Part shown: positions 9,301 through 19,271 of the stretch, piece by piece
Layout: each line of letters opens with the position of its first letter
Numbering within the stretch: the stretch's first letter is position 1
Assembly: GCF_000003815.2 (NCBI RefSeq)
Contig: NC_049983.1
Location: 1,539,999-1,603,998 of the forward strand
DNA length: 64,000 bases
DNA from: Branchiostoma floridae
Lineage: Eukaryota > Chordata > Leptocardii > Amphioxiformes > Branchiostomatidae
Reading direction: 5' to 3'
Translations under genes and position numbers: made by a program
Notes under the pieces: generated by a model
Told to the model about the DNA's origin: nothing
The model's database searches: none
The model's input: the letters and a program-made list of their open reading frames with translations, nothing else

Positions 9301-11386
9301 CTTGTGTTGTCGACGATGAAGGAACACAGAGTCAGTAGTGTCAGGGGTGCAGGCCCGAGCTGGTGAAGATCGCACTGCAAGACTCCGCCTGGCACTTGCG
9401 AGCAGTGTTAAACAGTAAGAGGCTAGCCCGAGAGCGGATGCAACGGCGCGTAGCTCTAGCTGGAGGACTGCAAAGTGGGGGGTCCCGAGGGTCTTCAGCA
9501 TGCTGCTGTAGGTGCACACCAACTTCCTACTGTCTGGGTCTCTGTGGGTACGGATGGGAGGGGGAAAGGCTGAGGGGCAAAGAAGTTCGAGATGTTGACG
9601 AAGTTGCTGCCGATATGAACATGGCTGCCGAGAGCACGGACGCCTCGCGAGAACGAGAAGGGCGCGAAATTTCGCGAGAGTTCGATGGAAATTGTTGGGG
9701 TTGGGGGCGGTCGTTCCAGTCGCCGTTTGGTCTCTGGTTAGACTGTACGGCCCCGATGATAGCGGATATGTCCCCCGTGGAATCTGCAAGGTCTTCTGAG
9801 TCCGAGTTTCAGTGACGTGATGTTTCGGAACCCCGGGTAAAGCGAGCTGCTGACCGTTGCAAGTAGCTAGGTCGATGGCGTGGTGCTCGAACAGCTCGCC
9901 CGTCATGGTGATGCGCTTTACCGGCCGATTCCCTGACCAATCCGGCGGTCCCACGTCGTTTGCTTGCAGAATCGTGTGCCTCGGTATTTCAGACACGTTA
10001 TACACTAGGTTGAAGCTCTTGATGACAACTAAAATCAGGAAATTTTTGGATGAAAAGATAAGCGCAATACGATCCCTGCCGACCCAGGCGGCGGATGTCG
10101 CACGGTGGAGGTCAAGGGTCACTTCCTTTACTTCAGTGTAATTCCACACGATTGCTCTACTACTAGTACTAGCAATCCTACCATGATGACGTCATTAGCC
10201 CAAAATCTAAGATGGCGGACTGTATGGCCAGATCAAGAATAACAAGCTAATTATCCCTTAAAATTTGTAACTACCTGGTATTTTTTCATCAAAAACCATC
10301 TAAATGAATGAATTTAGTCTATTTCAATTGCCCTTTGTGATTATTTGTTGCAAAAAAAAGGATTTAGAAAAATTCAAGGTGGTGGATATAATATGGCGGA
10401 GCCCAATTCGTATCTTAGATGTGCATGACGTCATTTTTATGTTGCTATTGGCAACACAAGTCGTAATAAACATTATTATTTTGTTATCTGCACTTGTTGT
10501 TACATTTTTGTAGCATAACTTGAAGTTTTCTGAGAATACCCTTTTTTCTTGGGTCCGGCCAATTTAATAAAATTGATGGAGTCATAATTGCAGGCACTTT
10601 AAGCCGACCCCCCCCCCCCCCCCCCAGTCTGGATAGGGTTAAATTGGGGGGTGCAAACAATTTTATTTTCATAGAGGGGTAAGTCCCTATAATTTAATTC
10701 AGTGTTGGAAGTAAAGTGTTTGTTCGATAAATTTATCATATACAGCCAGCCATACGCATAATATGAATCTGTAGAGAAAATACGACACAATTTCCATTTG
10801 CGAAATAACGTATGAAACCCTAGCGTGCTGCATGAGTGCTGTAACCGATAAAAAGTGTGATTACAGTACAGTACTAGTATGAAAGCACCGTAGTCATTCT
10901 TACACGGGATTTTTTTTTCAAATTCTATTTTGGAACAGTCCATTTTTGCAAGGAGGAGGGCGGAGTGAAAATAGCTGAATTTGCTCCTAAGCAAATACCG
11001 TCCTTTCTAGCTGTTTAAATATTATCCGTCCTTCACCGTGATCCTCCCGTCAGGTTATCGGAAATGATACAAGAAACGTATCATATCTACAATATAAAAA
11101 AAAAAACGTTCTGATTGTAAACAGGAAAGAGTCCAATATGCAGAAGCAAAATACAAAGAAAAAAGCAACCTGCAGACGTGGCGTAACGTTTTACGGCCTC
11201 GGCTTCTTCGTAAATGTCTGTGGACATGTCTCGGTCTCCTTGCCACTTGTCAGCACCCTTTTCAAGAAGGACACGCCCGCGGGAACCACCCTGAAGTAAA
11301 GGAGGGGGTTTGGGCGGCACCCCGCTAGTTTGGCCGCTTTGGGACCCAGAGGATTGGGTCGTAACAGGCTCTGCTTGCTCGTACAT
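6360..11386 (-). CDS. Type II membrane collagen-like C-type lectin, 5 exons
   Basis: Exons on the minus strand are 11386-11170, 8034-7889, 7761-7650, 7537-7055 and 6841-6360. Their sum is 1440 bp (479 aa) and every junction keeps phase. Residues 1-91 are a cytoplasmic tail with MYEQAEPV, DIYEEAEAVK and a Pro-rich VPPKPPPLL. Residues about 92-116 (CYYLAAGIAVLLGLVAVGL) are the membrane anchor, 122-158 a coiled-coil neck, 159-320 collagen-like, and 321-450 a CTLD with six Cys and WLGL. The sugar-site motif is KPN where binding family members have EPN or QPD, and the WND site reads WMNWRC, so calcium-dependent sugar binding is doubtful. Intron 3 appears to use a GC donor, CAG|GCAAGT. The 3.1-kb intron 1 holds a TTAA element with a nested insertion. 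A role as an immune-type receptor is inference. Confidence 0.85.
7195..7505 (-). repeat. 51-bp coding minisatellite in the collagen exon
   Basis: Six head-to-tail units of about 51-57 bp encode variants of MGPVGPVSAGPPGEKxV. Each unit contains Gly-X-Y triplets broken once per unit at VSA, so the array makes an interrupted collagen. It is followed by about 12 clean triplets (GPA GAV GKD GPP and so on). Confidence 0.8.
8231..10638 (+). mobile_element. TTAA-flanked piggyBac-like MITE, copy 1, with nested insertion
   Basis: The ends are CCCTATTTAGACCGGG and CAGTCTGGATAGGG, flanked by TTAA at 8227-8230 and 10639-10642. The left arm (8231-8574) and right arm (10184-10638) match the copy at 60948-61865, and a 1.6-kb segment interrupts them. 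No transposase is present. It lies in lectin intron 1. Confidence 0.8.
8575..10183. mobile_element. Unclassified 1.6-kb insertion inside the MITE
   Basis: The uninterrupted sister element reads straight through at the point where this segment begins and ends. TGATG at 8570-8574 and 10184-10188 looks like a target duplication. Inside are a 125-bp direct repeat (8782-8906 and 10059-10183), a 70-bp direct repeat (8575-8644 and 8960-9028), a 16-bp inverted repeat (8946-8961 and 9050-9065), and two related units of about 215 bp from 9148. A 350-codon minus-strand frame at 9097-10149 is compositionally odd and matches no family I recognise; I do not call it a gene. Confidence 0.6.
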
Positions 11387-11854
11387 GTCTGCTGGACTGT
11401 GACAAAGAGTGCGCAGTCTACGACAGCTAACGTCTAAGATTCATGAATAGAGAAAAAGATACCGCGATTTGTCTGAGAGAAGACCTGAAGTTCTTGCCCT
11501 TATATGGAAGGATCAGCGGGGTATGACGCAGGGAGAATGGCATATTGTTTTTCTGCAAGTGGCAGACAAATCTTCGAGTTCTACCCACGCATTGCAAACT
11601 TTTCAACCAATGACTACGCCGTGGGCCCTATACGGCTTAGGAGTGTCGTCGTAGAAGTGAATTCGAAACTAGTTATATAGAGAAGTGACGCTTATCTGAA
11701 TGACGCTATAAGAGTGACGCTTGTATGATAGTTCCATCAGGTTGGTTCATCACTGTATGAAGAAAAAAAACTAGCCATTGCTTAACACGACTATTACCTA
11801 AACGTCTGTATGATTAAAGCAATGTTTTTGCAAGAAGAGTCTCTTTATTCATAG
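11387..11854. other. Lectin promoter region, not resolved
   Basis: This is the flank upstream of the lectin ATG at 11386. No TATA box or other site could be placed with confidence, and no other feature was recognised. Confidence 0.3.
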
Positions 11855-11942
11855 GTTATACCTCCCTCCAAGAAGCCTATAATGTCCCCCGGCAGCTGAC
11901 CAGCATCGGTCAGCAGCTGTCCACGGTGCTGATACTCGACAG
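11855..11942 (+). other. Orphan exon candidate
   Basis: An 88-base segment lies between a good acceptor (CTTTATTCATAG) and a good donor (GACAG|GTAGGC). It is open in one frame with phase 2 at both ends and encodes a helix-like stretch around EAYNVPRQLTSIGQQLSTV. No partner exon was found on this strand, and the protein was not recognised. It may be a leftover of a lost or duplicated gene, or chance. Confidence 0.3.
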
Positions 11943-12179
11943 GTAGGCAGGGATGAGGATAGATATGAGTCAGAAAAATATGAGACTTGCTGGTTTACTC
12001 GAATTGTCAACATATGATTTTAGATAATATTTAGAGTTGGGACATAGATATTTAGTCTTCATCAGGTATTGATATTCTGTATGGGATGGGTGTTTTTTGA
12101 TTGCATCGCGTGTATTTGGAATAGAAATGAGAAATTCCAACATATTTGATTGGGAAAAACCATAAACATAAGTTTTATA

Positions 12180-12590
12180 CTCCCTTCTATGTACAGCAAA
12201 ATGCACGTATTTGACTGGATAGGAAAGGATCTTAGATGCATTAAAACTGTTCGGATTGACAGTATCACTGGCGTATTCGACATTATATATTTTTGTATGT
12301 TTATTGCACAGCATGGTCAGTGATTGTGCACCAAGATACGGCATTTTGCCATCACCATCTGCTGTGTACTGCATATACAGTCGACTGATGATGTAGCTAA
12401 CAATCGGACAACCCTGTAAGATTTTCATGTGAAACTATTGCACGAGAATATTGAAGATTAAGTATAAGTCATAGATATACCGCATATTCATCTGAGCTCG
12501 ATCTATACAGCGCATTGTACTATTGGCAGGCATTTATGTTAAATGTAGTATATCTTATAACATACAAAAACAAACAGGTGATACAATTGA
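12180..12590. repeat. Duplicated segment, right copy
   Basis: Partner of 5370-5800, same orientation and order of shared phrases. A 152-codon minus-strand frame spans it, but the partner copy does not keep that frame open, which argues against a protein. Confidence 0.55.
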
Positions 12591-12959
12591 TTTGTACAAG
12601 TGTGCAATAACTTATGTTTTTCGACAGTTTTTCTTCGGCATTTGAGCATTCGAGCGAGTTTCGGACAAGTACGTCTGTTTGTCTTACATAATGCGGCCAG
12701 TGGCTCGGTGAAGCAGAGCGCCCCTTGCGGTTAGTAAATAAGTGCTATAGATGCCATAAACATCGATTTTTTGGGGACATCTTTTTTAAAATAGTTTACT
12801 AAAAAGAGCTTTTGCAAAAGAAAGTAGAACATCGCCAAACAAACTGTTTCTTTATTGGATTTGCGCCCATAAAAGTTGCCTATTTATACAGAATAACAAC
12901 AGACGGAATGGCATAATTGGGTACGAGGCCTTCACCTATGACGTCACAGGGTATTGACC

Positions 12960-13046
12960 TGTAGCGTCAACAAAACAGACAAAAGACAAAGAACAACTCA
13001 GCCCGAGTCCCGGTCGACGTAAGGCAAAATTCACCATAGGAAGCAG
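12960..13046 (+). other. Predicted 5' exon of ZNF-B
   Basis: The segment ends GGAAGCAG followed by donor GTAAGG, and precedes the ZNF-B coding exon by 2.6 kb. ZNF-C and ZNF-E have similar exons ending in AAGGCAG|GTAAGA and AGCCG|GTAAGA. The start is not known; CATGACGTCA-like sequence just upstream resembles a CRE. Noncoding. Confidence 0.4.
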
Positions 13047-13740
13047 GTAAGGCTTAGTAACAATCAATATCAAAAGTATTTAGATACATATTCTAAGAGT
13101 TTCTGGTCACTGTTGGGGGAAAAGATCATAGTAAGATGCGAAAATTGTGGCAATATGAAGAGGGAGGGTTGAAGCCAAATGTACTCGCCAGTTCTCACCA
13201 CCTACATGCATGCAACATGCTGGTTGGGAAGGGCTTATATGATACTGACAAATAACAACGCGACATTACGTTTAAATGTGGAAAATCAATGAAATTAGGT
13301 TAACACTTGAGATCAAAGAATGAGCTATTTTGAGTAGTGGCTACCAGACTGACTGCGCTGGCTATCATTAGGAGAATAATTTGCGAGGGGACTATTGGCC
13401 GGCCGCGCACGGGAAACATTAACCTTAGCATGGACTGACTCCCCTGCCCAATTTCCCGATTTTTTTGCCGAATTCTACGACCCTCGTAGAAACGCTTGAT
13501 GGAGGCTATATTTTTTGGGGGGAAGGGGATACACGAAACCATTATTTGTCCTAAGAGAGTGCATTCAATGATTCTAGGAAAAATTCTGAGCTAGGATTTA
13601 GAAAAGGTCTAGCAATTTGAGAAAAGCTACTTTTCCTTTAAATCGAGAAGCATGTCATGATTGTTTTAGGTTAAGCTTGATGTACATAGGAAGTCCGCTT
13701 CTATTTGGTTTGCATGTATCTCGTTATGTGAAAAGACATA
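13047..13740. other. ZNF-B intron, nothing else recognised
   Basis: This is the 5' part of the proposed ZNF-B intron. A minus-strand frame at 13300-13542 has no recognisable protein content. Confidence 0.3.
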
Positions 13741-13942
13741 AAGCCAGGGCTACCCGACTAGCCGGGGGCTATCATTATGGGCGGGGCTGTTAACTGCACA
13801 ATATGCAATGAATAATCTATAAACGGTTACAATGCACAGAAAACCTTGAGAGATACATGCATCTGCATAATGGGTTGTACAAATGGTCCTCAGACATCCG
13901 AGCACCTTGGACAACTCGGCACCATACTTACTCAGCACTTAA

Positions 13943-14865
13943 CCCTATCCAGACTGGGGAGGGGGGGGGGGGGGGCTAAAAGTGCCTGCGCCAACTTTGA
14001 CCTACTATAACTCCCAAACGGCTTGTGCTAGAACAACCAAACTTGGTGAGTTTTCCTAAAATATTGTTGGCAACAATTTAAAAAAATTGAGTATGTTTAT
14101 GATTTTTCGTGTTGCCATGGCAACGGGTTTCTGGAAGGCAAATTTTTCAAAAATCACTAATTTTGGTTTAAACAATGGTATTTTAAGATTTTCTTGCTAA
14201 ACTAAACTTCTTTTCATATATCTTTAATATCTGACACATCTTAGCTAGACATTTATAATAAAATATTCATAAATTCTGCTAATGAGATGACGTAATTGGT
14301 CAAAATCCAAGATGGCCGACAATATCATGATTTAAAGTATAACAAGCTTATTTTCACTCAGATGTCATTACTATGTGGTATTTTCTTACAGAAAACATTC
14401 ATGTGAACGTTTTTAATCCATTTCAATGGGGTTTTAGCGTTATATCTTGAAAAAATTTATCTTGAAAAATTTGAGGTTGATAATCCAAGATGGCGGATAG
14501 CTAAACTACAGATGACGTAATTCTATGACATCATTTTGACGTCGTTGCGTTGGCTTTTGACAACAGAAGTCTTATAACACTTAAATATTAATAAGAAACC
14601 TTTATTGGTAACTTTTTGAGTGAGATATTTAGGTATTATGGAAATTCCCTGTTTTAGCCAAAAATACCAATTAATGACGTCATATTTACGTCATATTTCA
14701 TCATAATGATATAAAAATTTCAGAAATTATAAAACTCGATTAGCACAATCTCCCCTGCAAATTTGGTGATCGTACAGTAAGCCGTTTTGAAAATACGAAG
14801 GGGGGGTCGAATGAGCCACCCCCCCTCAGGCCAGGGAAGGCCCAAAAAGCCCAGTCTGGATAGGG
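13943..14865 (+). mobile_element. TTAA-flanked piggyBac-like MITE, copy 2
   Basis: The element is 923 bp with ends CCCTATCCAGACTGGG and CCCAGTCTGGATAGGG. It is flanked by TTAA at 13939-13942 and by CTAA, a mutated TTAA, at 14866-14869. The paralogous second unit of the local duplication has a single TTAA (15418-15421) at the same place and no insert. A G run follows the left end and a C run precedes the right end, as in the other copies. No transposase. Confidence 0.9.
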
Positions 14866-15257
14866 CTAATATGTGTTCTCTTCGTACTAGGTAATACAAA
14901 TAACGCAAATAATAACTTAAGATATTATCTGTGATAAAAGCAATGTTACAAGGCTATCCATATAAAAGTTGTTTGGCATTATCACTGTCACAGTATTAAT
15001 CATTTATTTGTTTGGCTGTTCAATACGTGCAGCCAAGGATACTCAACTAGCTTGTGGCTATTACAAAGAGCCAGCCTTGCAATTATTACTGGCATGGCCT
15101 TGGCGAACACAAAGGATCACTGCATAGCCACTACACACATTGAAGTAGGTCTTAATGTGTAGAGGAAAGATTCTATGGCTGGATCAAGTTAGAACTCGAA
15201 ATGCTCTATTGTTGGTGTCAGGTTTGAATTTTCCTTCTATTTTCTTTTTGTCTTTAG

Positions 15258-15365
15258 GTTGGACATGGCAACCGTGGAACCTCGGTCACCCAACGAAAAT
15301 AGTCTGAACTGTTATGCCGGTTCTATTACGGACTTATTATGGACTAGGTTACAACTCCTTATCTG
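15258..15365 (+). pseudogene. Orphan first-codon exon of a ZNF-B paralogue
   Basis: After acceptor TTTAG at 15253-15257 comes GTTGGAC and an ATG at 15265, which is the same layout as ZNF-B. The frame encodes MATVEPRSPNENSLNCYAG and then loses similarity without reaching any finger. The start resembles both ZNF-B (MATIKRQAPNE) and ZNF-C (MATVGHGSHTK and NCYDGS). It is a decapitated copy made by the local tandem duplication. Confidence 0.65.
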
Positions 15366-15682
15366 GGACAACTCGGCACATAGTTTAAGACAAGTCGGCA
15401 CCATTCTTACTCAGCACTTAATATGATCTAATATGGGAACTCTACGTAGAAGTTTATACAAATAACGTAAAGCTATTACAAAGAGCCAGCCCTGCTGGGT
15501 AAAACAATACAAATGATCACTATATACACGCTATACACATTAAAGTAGGTCTTAATTTGTGGAGTTGAAATTCGATGTAATGTGTAGAGGAAAAATCCTA
15601 TGATTAAGTTGGAACTAGAAATGTTCTATTTTCAGTGTCAAGTTTTAATTTTTCCTTTTTTCTGTTTGTCTTTAGGTTGGAC

Positions 15683-16585
15683 ATGGCAACCATAAAACGT
15701 CAGGCTCCCAACGAAATCAATGACGGGTCTCCCACCGGGGTTTCTCATGTTGCCTCTGACAGCAAAAGAAACGACGCAGAAGACGTAATGGCAGCAAAGA
15801 AAGTCAGCTTAAACAACGTTGGTGAGAAACCCTACATATGTGGATTCTGTGGTTACGTGACAGGTATGAAGTCTAGATTGTCCCAACACATGAGAACCCA
15901 TACAGGCGAAAGACCCTACAAATGTGACCGGTGTGACTATTCTGCAGCACAGAAAGGACATTTGAACATTCATATAGCATTAAGACACACTGGTGAGAAA
16001 CCCTACATGTGTGGGAAGTGTGGGTACAGGACGGCTCATAAATCTAACTTGTCCAAACATATGACAAACCACACAGGTGAAAGACCCTACAAATGTGACC
16101 GATGTGACTATTCTGCAGCACAAAAACTAACTTTGGACAACCATATAGCAGCAAGACACACAGGCGACAAACCCTTCATGTGTGGGGAGTGTGGATACAG
16201 GACTGCTCGGAAATCTAGCCTATCTGGACATTTGAGAACGCATACAGGAGAAAAACCCTACAAGTGTGATCAGTGTGGCTATTCTGCAGCTACTAAATCC
16301 GCTTTGAAGAACCACCTAGTAATTCATACAGGTGCGAAACCTTACATATGTGGGGAGTGTGGGTACAGAGCAGCTCAAAGGTGTGGTTTGTCCTACCATA
16401 TGAGAAGCCATACCGGAGAGAAACCATACAAGTGTGACCAATGCGACTATTCTGCTGCATTGAAATCCAACTTGGATCGTCATCTAGCAAAACACACCGT
16501 TGCAAAAGCCTACAAAGGAGAAAAGTTTCGAAAACCCTACAAGTTTGAGCAATCTAACCAGTCATCTAGTAAAACACAGCAGTGA
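15683..16585 (+). CDS. ZNF-B: C2H2 zinc-finger protein with 8 fingers
   Basis: The exon begins at 15676 after acceptor TTTAG, and ATG follows seven bases later. The 300-residue protein has an N-terminal 45 residues without fingers (GSPTGVSHVASDSKR), then eight complete C2H2 fingers with TGEKP-type linkers. Odd fingers are the CGxCGYxTA type and even ones the YKCDxCDYSAA type, and some even fingers have four residues between the His instead of three. Presumed nuclear DNA-binding protein. After finger 8 the linker degenerates (VAKAYKGEKF) and a TGA follows, but finger-like sequence continues beyond it in another frame, so the original array was probably longer. Confidence 0.85.
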   Translation: MATIKRQAPNEINDGSPTGVSHVASDSKRNDAEDVMAAKKVSLNNVGEKPYICGFCGYVTGMKSRLSQHMRTHTGERPYKCDRCDYSAAQKGHLNIHIALRHTGEKPYMCGKCGYRTAHKSNLSKHMTNHTGERPYKCDRCDYSAAQKLTLDNHIAARHTGDKPFMCGECGYRTARKSSLSGHLRTHTGEKPYKCDQCGYSAATKSALKNHLVIHTGAKPYICGECGYRAAQRCGLSYHMRSHTGEKPYKCDQCDYSAALKSNLDRHLAKHTVAKAYKGEKFRKPYKFEQSNQSSSKTQQ

Positions 16586-16882
16586 TAAACTTACATTTGT
16601 GGGGAGTGTGGGTACAGGTAGCTCGAAAGTCTCCCTTAGCCCAACACATGAGAACCCATACAGGAGAAAGACTCTACAAATGTGACAAGTGTGACTATTC
16701 CACAGTTAATAAGTCGTGCTTGAACTTCCATCTCAAGAGACACACTGGTGAGGAAAACTACATGTTTGGAGTGTGTGTGTGTGTAAAGGACAGTTCAAAA
16801 GGCTCAGTTATCAAAACATATGAAACCATACAGGAGAAAAAACCTACAAGTGTGATTACGATTGGAAAGGTAAAAGGAAGTT
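16586..16882 (+). pseudogene. Decayed C-terminal fingers of ZNF-B
   Basis: One further complete finger pair is recognisable in the next frame (around [20 protein letters not shown]), followed by remnants such as HLKRHTGEENYMFG and TYETIQEKKPTS in drifting frames. These are old fingers left beyond the present stop codon by frameshift and point changes. Confidence 0.7.
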
Positions 16883-17300
16883 AAAGGAGGGGGATGGGCT
16901 CCGACTTTGAATAATGTGCTCTAGATGCAGTGGATGACATTCCATTGCCCATATGGCTTTGAAAATGGCGATGGTGACAAATTACTTACACTTAAAAGAC
17001 GCGCCATGTAGGTTATGGAAGAGTTCTTAATCACGTAGTTGAATGGAATAAAAAAGTAGCGTCACTTGGCATGAATGGACGATCTGCGATTTTTCTATCA
17101 ATAGTTTGTTTATGCTTATATGAAAATAATCACTGTCCCCTACTATCTGGTGTTTTGATGATGTTTATGTGACAGTTTTAATCATATGATATTATATACG
17201 TATCATAAAATACGATTTTAATGTGTGCAAGCTTTCAGGTACTGGCATTTATTGTATTAATCAAAACCAAATTCAGCCTCTGACTACAAGGTATTTTCTG

Positions 17301-17306
17301 AATAAA
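17301..17306 (+). terminator. Poly(A) signal candidate for ZNF-B
   Basis: AATAAA about 700 bases after the ZNF-B stop, within CTGAATAAAGTTTC. Confidence 0.35.
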
Positions 17307-17400
17307 GTTTCAAAGTTTACTCATATATTTATCTGCTTGACCAGTGCCCTCAAAAAGATACTTTATCTTTGATAACTGATAGATAGTTTATCATTGATTA

Positions 17401-17955
17401 ACTGCCTGAGCGTTATGCCCCCTCGAAGGGCTTTGTTCGGTATTCTTTAGATGTAGATGTAATGATTATATGTGAACATTATGGAAATAATTGGGATGGG
17501 GTTAAACCAAACATACATGCGATCACCCTTTGCCTAGTGCGTCATTTCAAAACCCCTTGAAAACTATGGAAGATCAAATTCCTGTGAATTCGAGTTACAC
17601 ATTAAAGAGGTTCTTCTTAGGCGAAACGAACAAACTATTTATGAAGCAAACTTTGCCGATAATTCCGGAAAGAAAGTCACAGGAGTAATTAAAATTGAGG
17701 AATCAGATTAATCTTTCCTGTTCGCAATATACAATGTTAATATTTCTTGTTTGTTATCTTTAAATAAATTCTTCAAAAATTTTAATTTTAACACATATAT
17801 TCATGAATGACTAGACGTGTAATAACCACTTAGTGCGTAAATATGATAAGGCCGATTTATTATTCATGATAAATTAATAATTTAGTATGCACTCTCTGAG
17901 CGTTATGTTCCGCGCCGGGGCTTTGTTCAGTGCTCTATAACCGTAGATGTACAAA
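17401..17955. repeat. Pair of 65-bp direct repeats
   Basis: Copies at about 17401-17466 and 17892-17955 share GAGCGTTATG, GGGCTTTGTTC and GTAGATGTA in the same order. They may mark the ends of a small unclassified insertion; the sequence between them is AT-rich and has no coding content. Confidence 0.4.
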
Positions 17956-18114
17956 TGTTAATTTTTATATTCCTCACCCATAAACAAGCGTCTATTGGTG
18001 AGTCTTTGACATTCCCTCTAACGTGATGGCAGGAGACAAAAATGGATTCTGGGAAAGTGAGTACATTCACCTTTGACCTGCTTCACCTTCACCTCTGACC
18101 CCGTGATACGACTG

Positions 18115-18171
18115 AAAGACAAAGCTGCCAGCGTCCAGGTTTACGTGAGGGAAAACATCATTAGAAGGCAG
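18115..18171 (+). other. Predicted 5' exon of ZNF-C
   Basis: The segment ends AGAAGGCAG before donor GTAAGA, about 1.1 kb upstream of the ZNF-C coding exon. Just upstream (18069-18079) is ACCTTTGACCT, a perfect DR1-type nuclear-receptor site by consensus. The exon start is not defined. Confidence 0.4.
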
Positions 18172-18200
18172 GTAAGACCTAATTTCCAAGCGATCTTGCG

Positions 18201-18305
18201 GTGGCATAAGATATTTTTTCATAAGCCGGGGAAGGAGTTTAGCCGGCGGTGAAATAAAACTCCTCTGCCGGCTAAACTTCCCCCTTATGATATATCTTAT
18301 GCCAC
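18201..18305. mobile_element. Hairpin element in ZNF-C intron
   Basis: GTGGCATAAGATAT at the left end is mirrored by ATATCTTATGCCAC at the right. An inner pair, AGTTTAGCCGGC and GCCGGCTAAACT, continues the symmetry. About 105 bp, noncoding, MITE-like. Confidence 0.55.
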
Positions 18306-18309
18306 TGTA

Positions 18310-19260
18310 AAAAAATATTGGCTCGAATCTCTTTTATTACCCACTCGGAGTAATACATCAATGGGACCTTAATATCATATCCTCTGTTCATATCTTTTTA
18401 TTTTCATTGGTTCATTATTGCTTTGCTTATTTGTTGTTTTGTTTTCATGTATATATATCTATCCCTGTCATTATAATCGTTTTCGGTGGCAGCACTAATA
18501 TAAGTTACGACTTGAGTGAGTCGCCACCATGTATATGTTGCAATAAAAAAAGTCTCGCCCTGTTAGTTGATTCCCATACAAAGTAGCCAGTTATCACAGA
18601 TCTGTTGGCACGCGAGGAGCAGGTGGGGATATTTCACACCAAGGACGTTTTATCACATCATTGTTTATGCCCGTTGTCCTTCGATGGTTGCCTGTTAAAT
18701 TATCCGTGAAGACTCCGGAGGGCGTACGCGTATTTTCTTGTTAGGGATTGTACGATATATTCACCAGGGGGAGAGTTAGTTAGCCAGGTCGTCCTACGTC
18801 CTACGCACCCCTCACCGGAAATAGCCTCGAGGTGACATTTGAAAGCAAAGAAAGACGTATGGGGGGGGGGGGGGGTCAAGATTTCCCCCAGTTTCTTTAC
18901 TGCACCTGTTGTGTGCATCGAATTTAAATTTAGTATAGCTAAAGGCTCAGCTATAATTTTATTAAAGAAACATACTGTATCCATGTACTACAGCACTTGG
19001 TTGTCTAATAACCAGAATTCCTGCCTTTTTCCTTTTTGGGTGGAATTAATTTTATTTGATATAAGAAAGGTTCTGAGCAAAATTAACGGGTTGCGTAGAT
19101 TATAAGGACTGACAATGAATTTGCTGACGTTACTCTACCTAAGAAAAGTATGAAAAATAATTTTTTTCTCAAAAAACATGCCAAACTTGGGTTGAAGTTA
19201 TCTGATTTATTTATAGCTCAAATATCACGATGAGTTGATTAAAATGATTTCTTCATTGTT
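18310..19260. other. ZNF-C intron remainder
   Basis: It contains a G run at about 18859-18874 and otherwise ordinary AT-rich sequence. No exon was recognised. Confidence 0.3.
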
Positions 19261-19271
19261 TCAGTTAAGAC

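Larger units (their letters stand above)
13905..15740 (+). repeat. Tandem duplication of ZNF-B intron end and start codon
   Basis: A unit running from ACTCGGCACCAT through TACAAATAACG, AAGTAGGTCTTAATG and the acceptor GTCTTTAGGTTGGACATGG occurs twice. The first copy starts near 13909 and ends near 15360, and is interrupted by a MITE at 13943-14865. The second starts near 15392 and runs into the ZNF-B coding exon. Confidence 0.75.

Noticed and set aside
9097-10149. 350-codon minus-strand open frame
   Set aside because: It lies wholly in a nested repeat, is rich in Arg, Ser and Thr, has internal repeats matching the DNA repeats, and shows no domain. GC-rich repeats often stay open by chance.
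10599-10994. 131-codon minus-strand frame with a poly-Gly end
   Set aside because: It reads through the MITE end and its C run, a common artefact of this repeat in gene predictions.
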